This document shows, piece by piece, positions 1-10,300 of a DNA stretch of 17,237 nucleotides (the stretch's first letter is position 1; each line of letters starts with the position of its first letter). This stretch comes from Bacillota bacterium (GTDB lineage Bacteria > Bacillota > Clostridia > Acetivibrionales > DSM-1351): positions 1 through 17,237 of the forward strand of contig JAEZRV010000091.1 of NCBI GenBank assembly GCA_023444055.1, in the 5' to 3' direction. A program made the position numbers and the translations under genes. The notes beneath the pieces are model-generated. The model had not been told where the DNA came from and searched no databases. It worked only from the letters and a program-made list of their open reading frames with translations.

Positions 1-63
1 CTCATCATCCAAAACTAGTTTAACCGCTGCTATTTTAAATTGTTTATCATATGAACGTCTCAT
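1..63 (-). CDS. IS3-family transposase OrfA, N-terminal fragment cut by window edge
   Basis: Read on the minus strand from ATG at 63-61, the 21 visible codons begin MRRSYDKQFKIAAVKLV and continue to the left edge without a stop. A Tyr-Asp-Lys-x-Phe-Lys start followed by Ala-Val-Lys-Leu-Val is the usual opening of the helix-turn-helix OrfA subunit of IS3-group transposases, which binds the element ends and works with OrfB through a frameshifted fusion. A good ribosome binding site, AAAGGTGA on the minus strand (78-71), lies 7 bases before the ATG and supports this start. The rest of OrfA, OrfB and the far end of the element lie left of the window, so whether it is intact cannot be judged. The family call rests on a short segment. 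Confidence 0.7.
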   Translation of the reverse strand, partial: MRRSYDKQFKIAAVKLVLDDE

Positions 64-125
64 AAAGCAGTCACCTTTTCATTATTTTTTCTTAACTTTG
101 TGTCTACTTTATTGTACCATGTCCA
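1..125 (-). mobile_element. IS3-family insertion sequence, promoter-proximal end (partial)
   Basis: The minus strand from 125 to 101 reads TGGACATGGTACAATAAAG followed by TAGACA. It starts with TGG and sits about 40 bases before the OrfA start, where an IS3-family terminal inverted repeat is expected. I therefore place the right-hand boundary of the element at or near 125, next to the IS66 remnant. The matching left repeat and any target duplication lie outside the window, so the exact tip is an inference. The element points left, away from the giant gene. Confidence 0.5.
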
Positions 126-164
126 AAAAATATATTTGGTATCGTCTACCTTTTGGGGTATAGT

Positions 165-690
165 TCATTTTGCATTTGGTAACATAATCGACCAAGGTAA
201 CAGCTCATCAAGAGCATTTTGTATTCCATATCAATATTTGAAAGTCTTTGGAAATATAGATCAAATATATAAATCAAATATATAAATCAAATATATAAAT
301 GGATTCAGACCATTTTCTTTAGCAGTTTCAACAACACTGTAAATTGTAGCACTAGAGGTGGCTCCTTTTGGAGTATTTGAGAACATCCAGTTTTTCTTCC
401 GATTACGAAAGGCTTTATAGACCGTTCACCTCGGTTATTGTCAATTTCCAGTCTTCCATCTAGCATAAATGCCTCAAGTTTGTTCCACTGATTACGACAA
501 TATTGGATTGCATTTTCCAATGCACTTTTAGAGTAACTCTTGGACTCTGATATTTAAGCCAATCCTTGAATTTGTCTAGTATTGGGCGACTTTTATTTAG
601 ACGTGATTCATATCTTACTTCTACTGTTGCATCATGTAGTTCTCGTTTTATTTAAAAGAGCTTGTTGCAAAAGGACAATCCTTCTTCACA
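165..690 (-). pseudogene. IS66-family transposase (TnpC), decayed C-terminal half
   Basis: Reading the minus strand from about 690 to 165, and switching frame where needed, gives a recognisable IS66 TnpC C-terminus. In order: FCNKLF, RELHDATVEVRYESRLNKSR, PILDKFKDWLKYQSPRVT, KSALENAIQYCRNQWNKLEA, DGRLEIDNNRGERSIKPF, NWMFSNTPKGATSSATIYS, VVETAKENGLNPF, and finally NALDELLPWS before a TGA at 167-165. DNNRxERSIKPF is the conserved segment near the end of these DDE transposases. Lesions I can place: an in-frame TAA at 654-652 where the family has Lys or Glu; a one-base loss near 526 (PRVT/KSAL junction); a one-base loss in an A-run near 398 (GRK/NWMF); a 13-bp tandem expansion at 260-298; and a frameshift before NALDE. 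The N-terminal half and tnpA/tnpB are absent. It cannot make a working transposase. Confidence 0.85.
260..298. repeat. Three tandem copies of a 13-bp AT-rich unit
   Basis: The unit ATCAAATATATAA occurs three times in a row at 260-272, 273-285 and 286-298. It lies within the IS66 remnant at the point where the family reads Asn-Pro-Phe-x-Tyr-Leu. Two extra copies add 26 bases, which itself breaks the frame. It looks like slippage expansion in a gene no longer under selection. Confidence 0.85.
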
Positions 691-694
691 AATA

Positions 695-737
695 CTCCAA
701 CCCTAACATTCGTAAAAACTGAATACAAGGGTTGGAG
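695..737. repeat. Inverted repeat, 10-bp perfect arms, 23-base loop
   Basis: CTCCAACCCT at 695-704 is the exact reverse complement of AGGGTTGGAG at 728-737. It sits at the upstream edge of the recognisable IS66 homology. It is followed on the plus strand by only a broken T-rich stretch (ATTCTTATTTC), so it is a weak candidate for an intrinsic terminator. No gene clearly ends into it from either side. It could be a degenerate element end or a transcript hairpin. Confidence 0.5.
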
Positions 738-812
738 ATTCTTATTTCTATAGATACAACTTCAAAAAAAATAAAAAATGTAAATATAGTTAAACCTACT
801 AACCACAATGGA

Positions 813-968
813 TTAGCCTCTAAATAATTGTTCTAACAAAGTTTGAACAGATGGAACTACTGTAAGCGTCAAATGACGGCTACCAATAATACAAGAAATA
901 GTTTCAATAAATTTAAGTGGTAATAGAAATGTAAAAAAATTAAAAAAATTGTTGACATAGAAAAAAAC
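813..968 (-). pseudogene. Possible decayed C-terminal coding fragment, family unknown
   Basis: On the minus strand a frame is open between a stop at 971-969 and a TAA at 815-813, with no ATG. Its later part reads PLKFIETISCIIGSRHLTL, then TVVPSVQTLLEQLFRG. The composition looks protein-like (amphipathic, few rare residues), whereas the first part is a low-complexity Phe/Asn run from T-tracts. I do not recognise the family. It may be the tail of a lost gene or chance. The palindrome at 862-883 falls inside it. Confidence 0.25.
862..883. repeat. Imperfect 22-bp palindrome resembling an IS66-type tip
   Basis: The sequence begins GTAAGCGTCA, has AA at the centre, and closes with TGACGGCTAC. The arms pair in 8 of 10 positions, and the innermost CGTCA/TGACG is perfect. 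GTAAGCG is the usual outermost sequence of IS66-family terminal repeats, so this may be a stranded element end. Its orientation (outer tip on the left) does not fit the IS66 remnant at 165-690. A chance palindrome or a protein-binding site is equally possible. Confidence 0.35.
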
Positions 969-980
969 TTATTTTAAACT
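952..980 (+). promoter_or_regulatory. Candidate sigma-A promoter P1
   Basis: A perfect -35 hexamer TTGACA (952-957) is followed by a 17-bp spacer and TAAACT (975-980), a 4-of-6 match to TATAAT. It faces the giant gene and would give a leader of roughly 310 bases before the leader frame at 1305. The hexamers and spacing are seen in the sequence; activity is inferred. Confidence 0.5.
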
Positions 981-1214
981 AATAAAGTTGAAAATTTACC
1001 AAAATATAATATAAAAGTAAATCTTATTTACTTAATAATACATAGTTTTTAGGTTAAGACTTAAAAATGCAGCTCCTAAATCTATATTATTGAGTTTCTA
1101 ATAGTATCTAAGATACTAAAGAAGAATCAAACGTGTGGCAGGTCTGAAAAGCAATTCATAGTATTAACCATTGGATATGGTAATCCAACAAAAGCAATAT
1201 ATTTAAATAAAAAA
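981..1214 (+). other. Untranslated upstream region with two small hairpins, no gene seen
   Basis: No credible reading frame is present. Two dyads stand out. TAGTATC/GATACTA (1102-1108 with 1112-1118) makes a 7-bp stem on a 3-base loop. TTGGAT/ATCCAA (1171-1176 with 1183-1188) makes a 6-bp stem. The second competes with a shorter ACCA/TGGT pairing (1167-1170 with 1178-1181), so two alternative folds exist. I compared the segment by eye with the conserved cores of c-di-GMP, SAM and cobalamin riboswitches and found no match. If P1 is used, this is part of a long 5' leader. Confidence 0.35.
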
Positions 1215-1244
1215 TTGTGATGATACTGTTGAATTTTTTATAAT
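1215..1244 (+). promoter_or_regulatory. Candidate sigma-A promoter P2, proximal to the giant gene
   Basis: TTGTGA (1215-1220) lies 18 bp before a perfect TATAAT (1239-1244) in a strongly AT-rich stretch. Transcription would start near 1251, leaving about 55 bases before the leader ATG at 1305. The -10 box is better than that of P1 and the -35 is weaker. This is the most likely main promoter of the large reading frame, judged from sequence alone. Confidence 0.55.
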
Positions 1245-1304
1245 AAACATTTGAACCATGTCACATAAAAATAAATATTACCATTAAAATTTAAAGAAAG
1301 GGAA

Positions 1305-1331
1305 ATGCATAGCGAATTTGAAATTCTATGA
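1305..1331 (+). CDS. Putative 8-codon leader peptide overlapping the large gene (ATGA)
   Basis: ATG at 1305-1307 opens a tiny frame, MHSEFEIL, ending in TGA at 1329-1331. It has the only purine-rich ribosome-binding-like sequence in the area (AAAGAAAGGG, 1293-1302), although the gap to ATG is tight at 2 bases. Its stop overlaps an ATG at 1328-1330 that is in frame with the giant protein, forming the ATGA arrangement typical of translational coupling. Neither possible start of the giant gene (1328 or 1364) has a convincing binding site of its own, so termination-reinitiation is a reasonable inference. Chance is also possible for such a short frame. Confidence 0.35.
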   Translation: MHSEFEIL

Positions 1332-1363
1332 ATCTCATTTATATTCATTATGCAAGTAAATGT

Positions 1364-4300
1364 ATGAGAAACAGTAAAAGGTGGGTTGCCAGCCTATTGG
1401 CAGTGTTACTAATAATTCAGAGCTTCAGTACTGTTGATTTTGGCCTTTTTCAGGTACAAGCTGCTTATGCAAATGCAGACAATTCATATGAACAGAGCTT
1501 AACATCAGCACAGGATACTGGAGAAATGCAGGGGGGTGAAACTTCATCTGACATCCAGAAAAATAGTGAAACAACGCAAAATAATGGAACGGAGTCTGTG
1601 ACGGCATCGACTGGCGAATTAAAACAAACTGGTGAAGCAAATCTTTTTGGTGAAACAATATCAACAAATTTTGCAGAAAATACTACGCAGGCCACTATAT
1701 TGATACCCTCAGATGGTACTGATACTACTAATGACGTATTGACAGATAACAGCACGTTAGTTACGACTTCAGCAGCAATTGCTGTTCCTGCAAATGTGAG
1801 TGCGAATGTATATAATAACCAGACTATAAGTGTGATTTGGGAGAGTGTTGATGGGGCAGATGGTTATGAAGTCTCACTTAATGACAATGTTTATAGCACT
1901 TCATCATTTACTCATACATTTTATAGTTTAGATTCAAACACACCCTACACTATTAAAGTGAGAGCAGTTAATAACGATGTATGCAGCGATTGGAGTCCAG
2001 ATATAGTTAAGTACACTTTATTAGATACTCCTAAAAATCTTGTTGTTACAACATCATCAAGTATATCTGTTAGCTTGGCATGGGATGCTGTGCCAGGAGC
2101 AACCAGATACGAAATATATAGAAACAGTTCCTTAATTGGGTCTTCATTATCAAATTCATATACTGATAACACTGTATCGGCTGATTTAACCTATAAATAT
2201 AAGGTAAAAGCGTATAATGATACAGGAAATGTATCAAATTTTAGTTCTTATTGTTCTATCATCACTTCAACAACAGTACCATCTAAACCTGTTTTTTCAT
2301 ATTTTGCTGTAGGTGAGCATAGTATTTTTGTATCATGGGGTGCCGTTGCGGCAGCAACTGGCTATGAAGTCTCACTTAATGGAAATATTACAAGCATGAC
2401 TACGCCTTACTACGATTTCGATGATTTGGAACCAAATATACAGTATGTTATAAAAGTAAGAGCAGTTAACCATGTTGGTAGCGGCGAATGGAGTGAAGAA
2501 ATATCAAAGTACACCTTACTTGGTACACCTTCAAATATCAGAGCTGTACCGTCAAACACTTCTGTTAGCTTGGCATGGGATGCTGTGTTAGGTGCGACAT
2601 ATTATGAAATATATCGTGATGACAGTTTGATCTCAACTTCAAATACAAATAAATATTCGGAATTGGGACTTACAGAAAATGTTACTTATACATATAAGAT
2701 TAAAGCATGTAATGAAAACAATGCATCAGAGTTAAGTGAATCATATACAGCTACTACATTAATGGTTCCAGCTACTCCTGTAAATGTAAATATAGAGGCA
2801 ACATCTGAAACGCTTACTATAGGATGGGATTCAATAGCTGATGCGGGAAGCTATGAAATTTCAGTTAATGGCAATACTACAATAGTAAATACAAACAATC
2901 ATACATTTGATGGATTGCAGTCAAACGCTCTTTACAAATTCAGGGTGAGGGCTATTAATGCAGGGGAATATGGTGACTGGAGTGAGGAAAAATCATCATA
3001 TACATTGCTCACTACTCCAGTTAACCTTTCAACAACTACAGCATCAGCAATATCTGTTAATTTGATATGGGATGCGGTTGCCGGAGCAACCAAATATGAT
3101 GTGTATAGAGATAATAGCAAAATTACATCAGTATATACGAATAAATATACAGATACTGGGTTAACAGCAAATACTTCTTATACATATAGTGTTAAAGCAT
3201 ATAATGATTATAATGAATCGGCTGAAAGTAATATTATTACAGCTACAACACAGGAATTAAAGATAACATCCTTTAGCTTTAATTCTTTAAATCCTAAAGC
3301 AATAGGAACAATAGATCAGCAAGCAAAAATTATAACCGTGCTAGTATCACCGTATGTAAATGTAAAAGAATTAGCAGCAACATTTACCGCAAGTACAACT
3401 ACTGTAAAGGTAGGCACAACAGAACAAATCAGTGGTGTAACAATAAATGATTTTACTAATCCTGTAACATATACAGTAATTTCTAATGGTTTAGAAGTGA
3501 ACTATACTGTTAAAGTTACAAAAGTAGAAAGCTATGGGGCTGGTTTTATACAGGTTTGTGCAGGTGACGACCATACAGTGGCTCTGAAAGGAGATGGAAC
3601 AGTATGGGCATGGGGATATAATGGCAGTGGACAGTTGGGAGATGGTACTAGGGATAAGAGTGCTGTTCCTGTCAAAGTAGCCAACATAAGTGGAATAAAG
3701 GCGATAGCTTCAGGACTTGATCATACGATTGCTTTAAAAGAGGATGGAACAGTATGGGCATGGGGCGATAATTATTACGGACAGCTGGGTGATGGAACAA
3801 CAATTTATAGCAATATACCTGTAAAGGTAGCTGGTATGAGTGGAGTAAAGTCAATATATGCTGGTGGAGACCGTAATATAGTAATAAAAGAAGATGGTAC
3901 AGTGTGGGCATGGGGCGATAACAGAGATGGGCGATTAGGTGATGGTACAAATGAAAACAGTAAAACACCTATAAAGATAAATGGTTTAACTGGAGTAACA
4001 GAAATATCTGTAGGACTTTGTCACACAGTAGCAGTAAAAGAAGATGGAACAGTATGGGCATGGGGATTAAATAGCTATGGACAGTTTGGTGATGGAATTT
4101 ATAACGGTTATAGCATGGTTCCTAAACAAATTACTGGAATAAGTGGAGTGAAAGCGGTAGCTGCAGGTGGAGTTCATACTTTGCTACTTAAGGAAGATGG
4201 AACAGTATGGGCATCTGGAGATAATCCTTATGGTCAGCTTGGCAACGGAACAAAAAGTTACAGTTGTACACCAATACAGGTAGTGGGAATAGATGGTGGT

Positions 4301-7300
4301 GTAAAAGAAATAGCCGCGGGTGAAATTTTTTCTGTAGCATTGAAGGAAGATGGAACAGTATGGACATGGGGTGCAGATGATTATGGACAGCTTTGTAATG
4401 GCTCTGGTGGTAGTAGCATAAGCCCTTTGAAAGTACCAGGTGCTAACTCTGTAAAGGCAATTACTGCAGGTTTTAATCATACTTCAGCGATTCAGGATAA
4501 TGGTATGCTATTAGCTTGGGGAAGAAATGATGATGGGCAACTGGGCGATGGTACTATATGCGATGATTATCAAGAAATGCTAAGGCAAGATATACCTGTA
4601 CAAGTATTGAATAATATAGCTTATAATAAGCCATTAACTACAAGTTTAGCTAATGTTGCAAATAATGAGCATAACGTGGTAGATAGCAATAAAACTACTA
4701 ATTGTTCTTTTTCAAAGAACAATGAAACAGAATGGTTCTCTATTGATTTGCAGAACAAATACAGCATAAACAAAGTGAAACTTATTTGGGATGAAAATTA
4801 TTATATTTCATATAATATTAAGGTTTCAGAGGATGGAAGTAACTGGACAGATATATGCTCTGGAACTTTAGATTACTTTGATGTTAATGATATATATTTT
4901 TCACTGGTTATAGGTAGGTATATAAGAATAGATTTCAGTGATAAATTTATAGATAGTGAATATTCATTATCTGAAATAGAGGTATATGGAAAAGCAATAC
5001 CACCTGTTTTCACCCCCGCTGTGGGATTTTCTGATTCAGCTCAGACAGTTACATTGAGTTGTACTACTGAAGGAGCAGAAATTAGATATACTACTAATGG
5101 AACAATGCCTAATTCAAGATCTAATCTTTATAGTGGACCAATTACTATAGGAGAGACAACAACAATTAAAGCCTGTGCAATAAAAGCGGGAATTATTCAA
5201 TCAGATACAGCATGTGCATCTTATTTTATAGAAACAGATACTATACAGCCTACTGCACCTTCAAATCTATCTGCTTCATCAATAACAACTAAAAAAGCAG
5301 CATTGAGCTGGACTGCTTCAACCGATAATATAGGAATAGCCCTTTACGAAATATATTGTAACGGTAGCAAAGTCGGAGAATCAAATAAAACATCCTTTAC
5401 GTGTACAGACTTAGTTCCTGGGACATCATATACATTCTCTGTGAAAGCCGTAGACCTTGCTAATAATATATCAGAGGCAAGCAACGAGTTAATAGTAAAT
5501 ACTGTGGTTGATGATTATAGTGATGATTTTGTATCAGCAATATCATTGCAAGCAGGGGTTAAATTATCAGGAGTCATCAATGCTTTAGGTGATGAGGATA
5601 TTTTCAGGTTCATTCCTAGTGCAGATGGTCTGTATAATATAAAAATAGTAAGTAGTTTTGATTCATACGGTTACCTATATGACGATAGTGGACTATTGAT
5701 AATGAGTAATAATGATACTGAAAATAAGGATTTCTTATTATCAGGCAACTTATTGGCTAATCAGACTTATTTTGTGAAAGTTACATGTAACAATAATAGT
5801 GGAACAGGGGAATATGACTTAATTGTAAATTATATAGAAAATCAAGCACCAACAGCACCTGAAAATTTTGTGTTGACTTCTCAAAACGATGGAACTGTAT
5901 ACTTTACATGGTCGCCTTCAACAGATAATGTGGAAGTAACTGGGTATGAGTTATATCGTGATGGAAAACTAGTAAATAAATTTTCAGCAGATATATGGCA
6001 ATGCAGTGATACCGGATTAAGCCCTCTTTCAACATACTCATATACAATGAAAGCTTTCGATGCTGCTGGAAACAAGTCTGTTAACAGCCAAACCGTAAGT
6101 GTAACTACAGGCGAGGATATACAAGCGCCTACAGCGCCTACAGAAATAGTAGCTCCATTAATTAATGCTCGTTCATTGATTCTATCATGGACAGCTTCCA
6201 GTGATAACTTCAATGTAGCGAGGTATGAAATATACAACGGGACTTCAAAAATAGCAACATCAGAAGAAACAAATTGTGCCTTGACTGGACTAACACCAGG
6301 AACTATCTACACATTTACCGTTAAAGCTGTGGATTCGGCAGATAATGTATCCTCAGCAAGCAATTTTATATCAGTAAAAACATTGGATGACGATTATGGA
6401 GATGATATTACCTCAGCAGAACAAATAACTATTGGAACAAAAATATCTGCTGTTATAAACTGTAGCGGAGATGTGGATTTCTTTAAATTTACTCCAACAG
6501 TTAACGGAGTTTATAATATATTCACCGATAATTGGTCTTCTAAAGGTTACCTATATAATGACAACGGAACACTTATATATACAGGGCCTTATTGTGCAGG
6601 CATTTCTGCTATATTGGAAACAAATAATACGTATTATTTAAAAGTAGAAGGTGAAATCGGAAATTATAATCTCAATGTACTATATGTGGATGATGATTAC
6701 GGAAATGACATGAATTCTGCAGGATTAATAAATATAGGCTCTAGTTTGTCTGCTGTTAAAAACTATGAACAGGATGTAGATTTCTTTAAATTTACTCCGG
6801 CAATAGACGGAACTTATATAATTAATGTAAATGGTCAATATCCTACAATTAGTTTATACGATAATGATGGTGTACTAATGTCATCAAGCGGTTCACCTAC
6901 TGCAACTATGCTAACAAAAGATAGAACATATTATATAAAAGTTAAAAACTATTCTATCGGAAATTATAGTGTTGAAGTATCATATGTAGATACACAGGCA
7001 CCATCAGCTCCTACAGATTTTACTGTGTTCCAAATAAATGATGGAACAGTAACTTTAGTATGGTCATCTTCAACAGATAATGTAGGAGTAGCTGGATATA
7101 AATTGTATCGGGATGGCTTATTGATAAAGACAATTACAGGGCAAATTAATGAATGTGTTGATACTGGTTTAAGTTTAGACACATCTTATTATTATACTTT
7201 AAAAGCATATGATGTTGAAGGAAATAAATCCCTTGACAGTGAGATATTATGTGTAACTACAGTGAATTATGACACTCAGCCGCCTACAGCACCTGCAGAT

Positions 7301-10300
7301 ATTGCCGCTTCATATGTGACTGCACGTTCAGTAAGGCTTACATGGACAGCATCGACCGACAACTTTAATGTGGAAAGATATGACATATACCATGAATCTT
7401 CAAAAATAGCAACATCATCAGTAACAAATTGTACCTTGACAGGACTTACACCAGCAACTTCATATACATTTATGATTAGAGCTGTGGATGCGGCAGAAAA
7501 TATATCACCAACAAGCTCTGCTATTAAAGTAACAACATTGGAAGATGATTATGGCGATGATATAAGTTCTGCAGTAGCAATTAATGCTGAAACGGATGTA
7601 TCCGGTGTGATTAATTTTAATGGTGATTGGGATTTCTTTAAGTTTACTCCTATAATTGATGGTAACTACAAAATAGAGAATATAAGTAATATAAATACAT
7701 ACGGATACCTTTATACTAGCGATGGCGCGGTCATTGCCAATGCAAGTAAAAGTGGAAATAACAGTGGTTTCTTAATTAGCAGTAATTTGACAGCTGGTGA
7801 GACTTACTATGTTGCAGTTAAACACTACTATAACTATGGAACTGGGACATACACTTTAAAAATATCTTATATAGATACATTGGCACCATCTACTCCAGAA
7901 AATCTGGCTATATTATCAAAGGATAATGGTACAGTACACTTAACTTGGTCACCAGCTACAGACAATATAGGTGTTACAGGGTACGAATTATACCGTGATG
8001 GCAATTTAATAAAGACAGTGAATGGAGATGTATTACAATACAGCGATACAGGTTTAACCCCGCATACAACATACTCTTACACAGTGAAAGCTTTTGATGC
8101 AGCAGGAAATAGGTCACTTGATAGTCAGCCGTTAAGTGTAACCACAGACAATGATGATGAAGCACCTACAGCACCTACTAATCTTGCTGCTTCATCAATA
8201 ACAGCTCGTTCATTAATTCTTACATGGACAGCTTCAACCGACAATTATAATGTTGCAAGATATGAAATATACAATAAATCTTCAAAAATATCAACATTAG
8301 CGGAGACAAATTGTAAAGTGACAGGACTTATACCAGGGACTACATATACATTCATGGTTAAAGCAGTGGATTCGTCAGAAAATATATCCACAACAAGCGG
8401 TGCTATTACAGTAACAACATTGAACGATGACTATGGCGATGATATAAGTTCTGCCGCAGCAATTAATGCTGAAACGGATGTGTCTGGTGTCATCAATTTT
8501 AATGGTGACTTAGACTTCTTTAAGTTTATCCCTTTAATTGATGGTGGCTACAGAATAAAGAGCATAGGTAATACGGATACATACGGATACCTTTATAGTA
8601 ACGATGGTACGCTTATTGCCCAAGATGATCAGAGCGGTGATAACAATAATTTTTTGATAAGCAGTGATTTTAGGGCTGGTCAAGCGTATTATATTGCAGT
8701 TAAGCACTGGAACAGTGGAACTGGGGCATACATTTTAAGAATATCATATATTGACACACTTGCACCAACAACTCCAGAAAATCTGGCTATATTATCAAAG
8801 GATGATGGTACAGTACACTTAACATGGTCGCCAGCTACAGATAATATAGGTGTTACAGGGTACGAATTATACCGTGATGGCAATTTAATAAAGACACTGA
8901 ATGGAGATGTATTACAATACAGTGATACAGGTTTAAACCCGCATACAACATACTCTTATACAGTAAAAGCTTTTGATGCAGCAGGAAATAGGTCACTTGA
9001 TAATCAGCCGTTAATTGTAACCACAGACAATGATGATGAAGCACCTACAGCACCTACAAATCTTGCTGCTTCATCAATAACTGCTCGTTCATTAACTCTT
9101 ACATGGACAGCTTCAACGGACAACTTCAGTGTGGCAAGATATGAAATATACAATCAATCTTCCAAAGTAGCAACATCAACTGCAACAAATTGTACAGTGA
9201 CAGGACTTACACCAGCAACTTCATATACATTTATGGTAAAAGCAGTGGATTCGTCAGAAAATATATCCACAACAAGCGGTGCTATTACAGTAACTACATT
9301 GAACGATGACTATGGCGATGATATAAGTTCTGCAACAGCAATTAATGCTGAAACGGATGTGTCTGGTGTTATCAATTTTAATGGTGACTTAGACTTCTTT
9401 ATGTTTATCCCTATAATTGATGGTAGCTACAGAATAAAGAGCATAGGTAATACGGATACATACGGAAATCTTTATAGTAGTGATAATACTCTTATTGCCC
9501 AAGATGATGACAGCGGTGATAACAATAATTTCTTGATAAGCAGTGATTTTAGGGCCGGTCAAGCCTATTATATTGCAGTTAAGCACTGGGGCAGTGGAAC
9601 TGGGTCATACATTTTAAAAATATCATATATAGATACACTGGCACCATCAGCTCCAGAAAATCTGGCTATATCATCTAAGGATGATGGTACAGTATACTTT
9701 ACATGGACACCTGCTACGGATAATATAGGTGTTACAGGGTACGAATTATACCGCAATGGCAATTTAGTAAAGAAAGTGGATGGAAATACATGCCAATGTA
9801 GTGATGCAGGGTTAAACCCGCTTACAACATACTCTTATACAATAAAAGCTTTTGATGCAGAAGGAAATAGGTCACTTGATAGTCAGCCGTTAAGTGTAAC
9901 CACAGACAATGATGATGAAGCACCTACAGCACCTACTAATCTTGCTGCTTCATCAATAACTGCTAGTTCATTAATTCTTACATGGACAGCTTCAACGGAC
10001 AACTTCAGTGTGGCAAGATATGAAATATACAATGAAACTTCCAAAGTAGCAACATCGACTGCAACAAATTGTACAGTGACAGGGCTTATACCAGGGACTA
10101 CATATACATTTATGGCTAAAGCTGTGGATATGGCAGGTTGTGTATCAACAACAAGTGCTGCAATTGTAGTAACAACATTAGGTGATGTTGATTACGATGA
10201 TAATATAAACTCTGCAACAGCAATTGATATTGGAGTTGGGGTATATGGTGTAATCAATTTTGCTAATGATGTTGATTGCTTTAAGTTTACTCCAACAGTT

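Noticed and set aside
100..285. Plus-strand 61-codon reading frame
   Set aside because: It lies opposite the IS66 remnant, has no binding site, and its product has no protein-like pattern. It is a shadow frame.
380..410. Programmed -1 frameshift at the A-run in the IS66 transposase
   Set aside because: The A-run could allow slippage, but the gene also has a nonsense codon, other frameshifts and a tandem expansion, so simple decay explains it.
862..883. Right-hand terminal repeat of the IS66 copy at 165-690
   Set aside because: GTAAGCG is the outer tip of such repeats. Here it faces left, so the element body would lie to the right, opposite to the remnant.
981..1304. Known riboswitch (c-di-GMP, SAM, cobalamin) upstream of the surface protein
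   Set aside because: None of the conserved core sequences of these classes can be found; only short unremarkable hairpins are present.
1328..1363. ATG 1328 as the primary start of the giant protein
   Set aside because: It is possible through coupling, but it adds 12 residues before an otherwise textbook signal peptide and has no binding site, so I kept 1364 and note 1328 as the alternative.
3672..3968. Minus-strand frame of 98 codons opposite the RCC1 repeats, and similar ones at 4184-4480, 5881-6237 and 10591-10863
   Set aside because: All lie antisense to an unambiguous coding frame, and their compositions mirror the repeats on the other strand.
3548..4620. Eukaryotic-type nucleotide exchange factor function for the RCC1 repeats
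   Set aside because: The protein is exported and bacterial. RCC1 propellers in this setting are binding scaffolds and no GTPase partner context exists.
7974..9762. Pairs of near-identical minus-strand frames (7974-8165 with 8853-9044; 8689-8883 with 9568-9762)
   Set aside because: The pairs are exactly 879 bp apart and are shadows of the duplicated supermodule, not a small gene family.
7543..10180. CRISPR or intergenic satellite array
   Set aside because: The repeats are 879 bp, in frame and coding, with FN3 and PPC domain signatures. There is no short repeat-spacer pattern.
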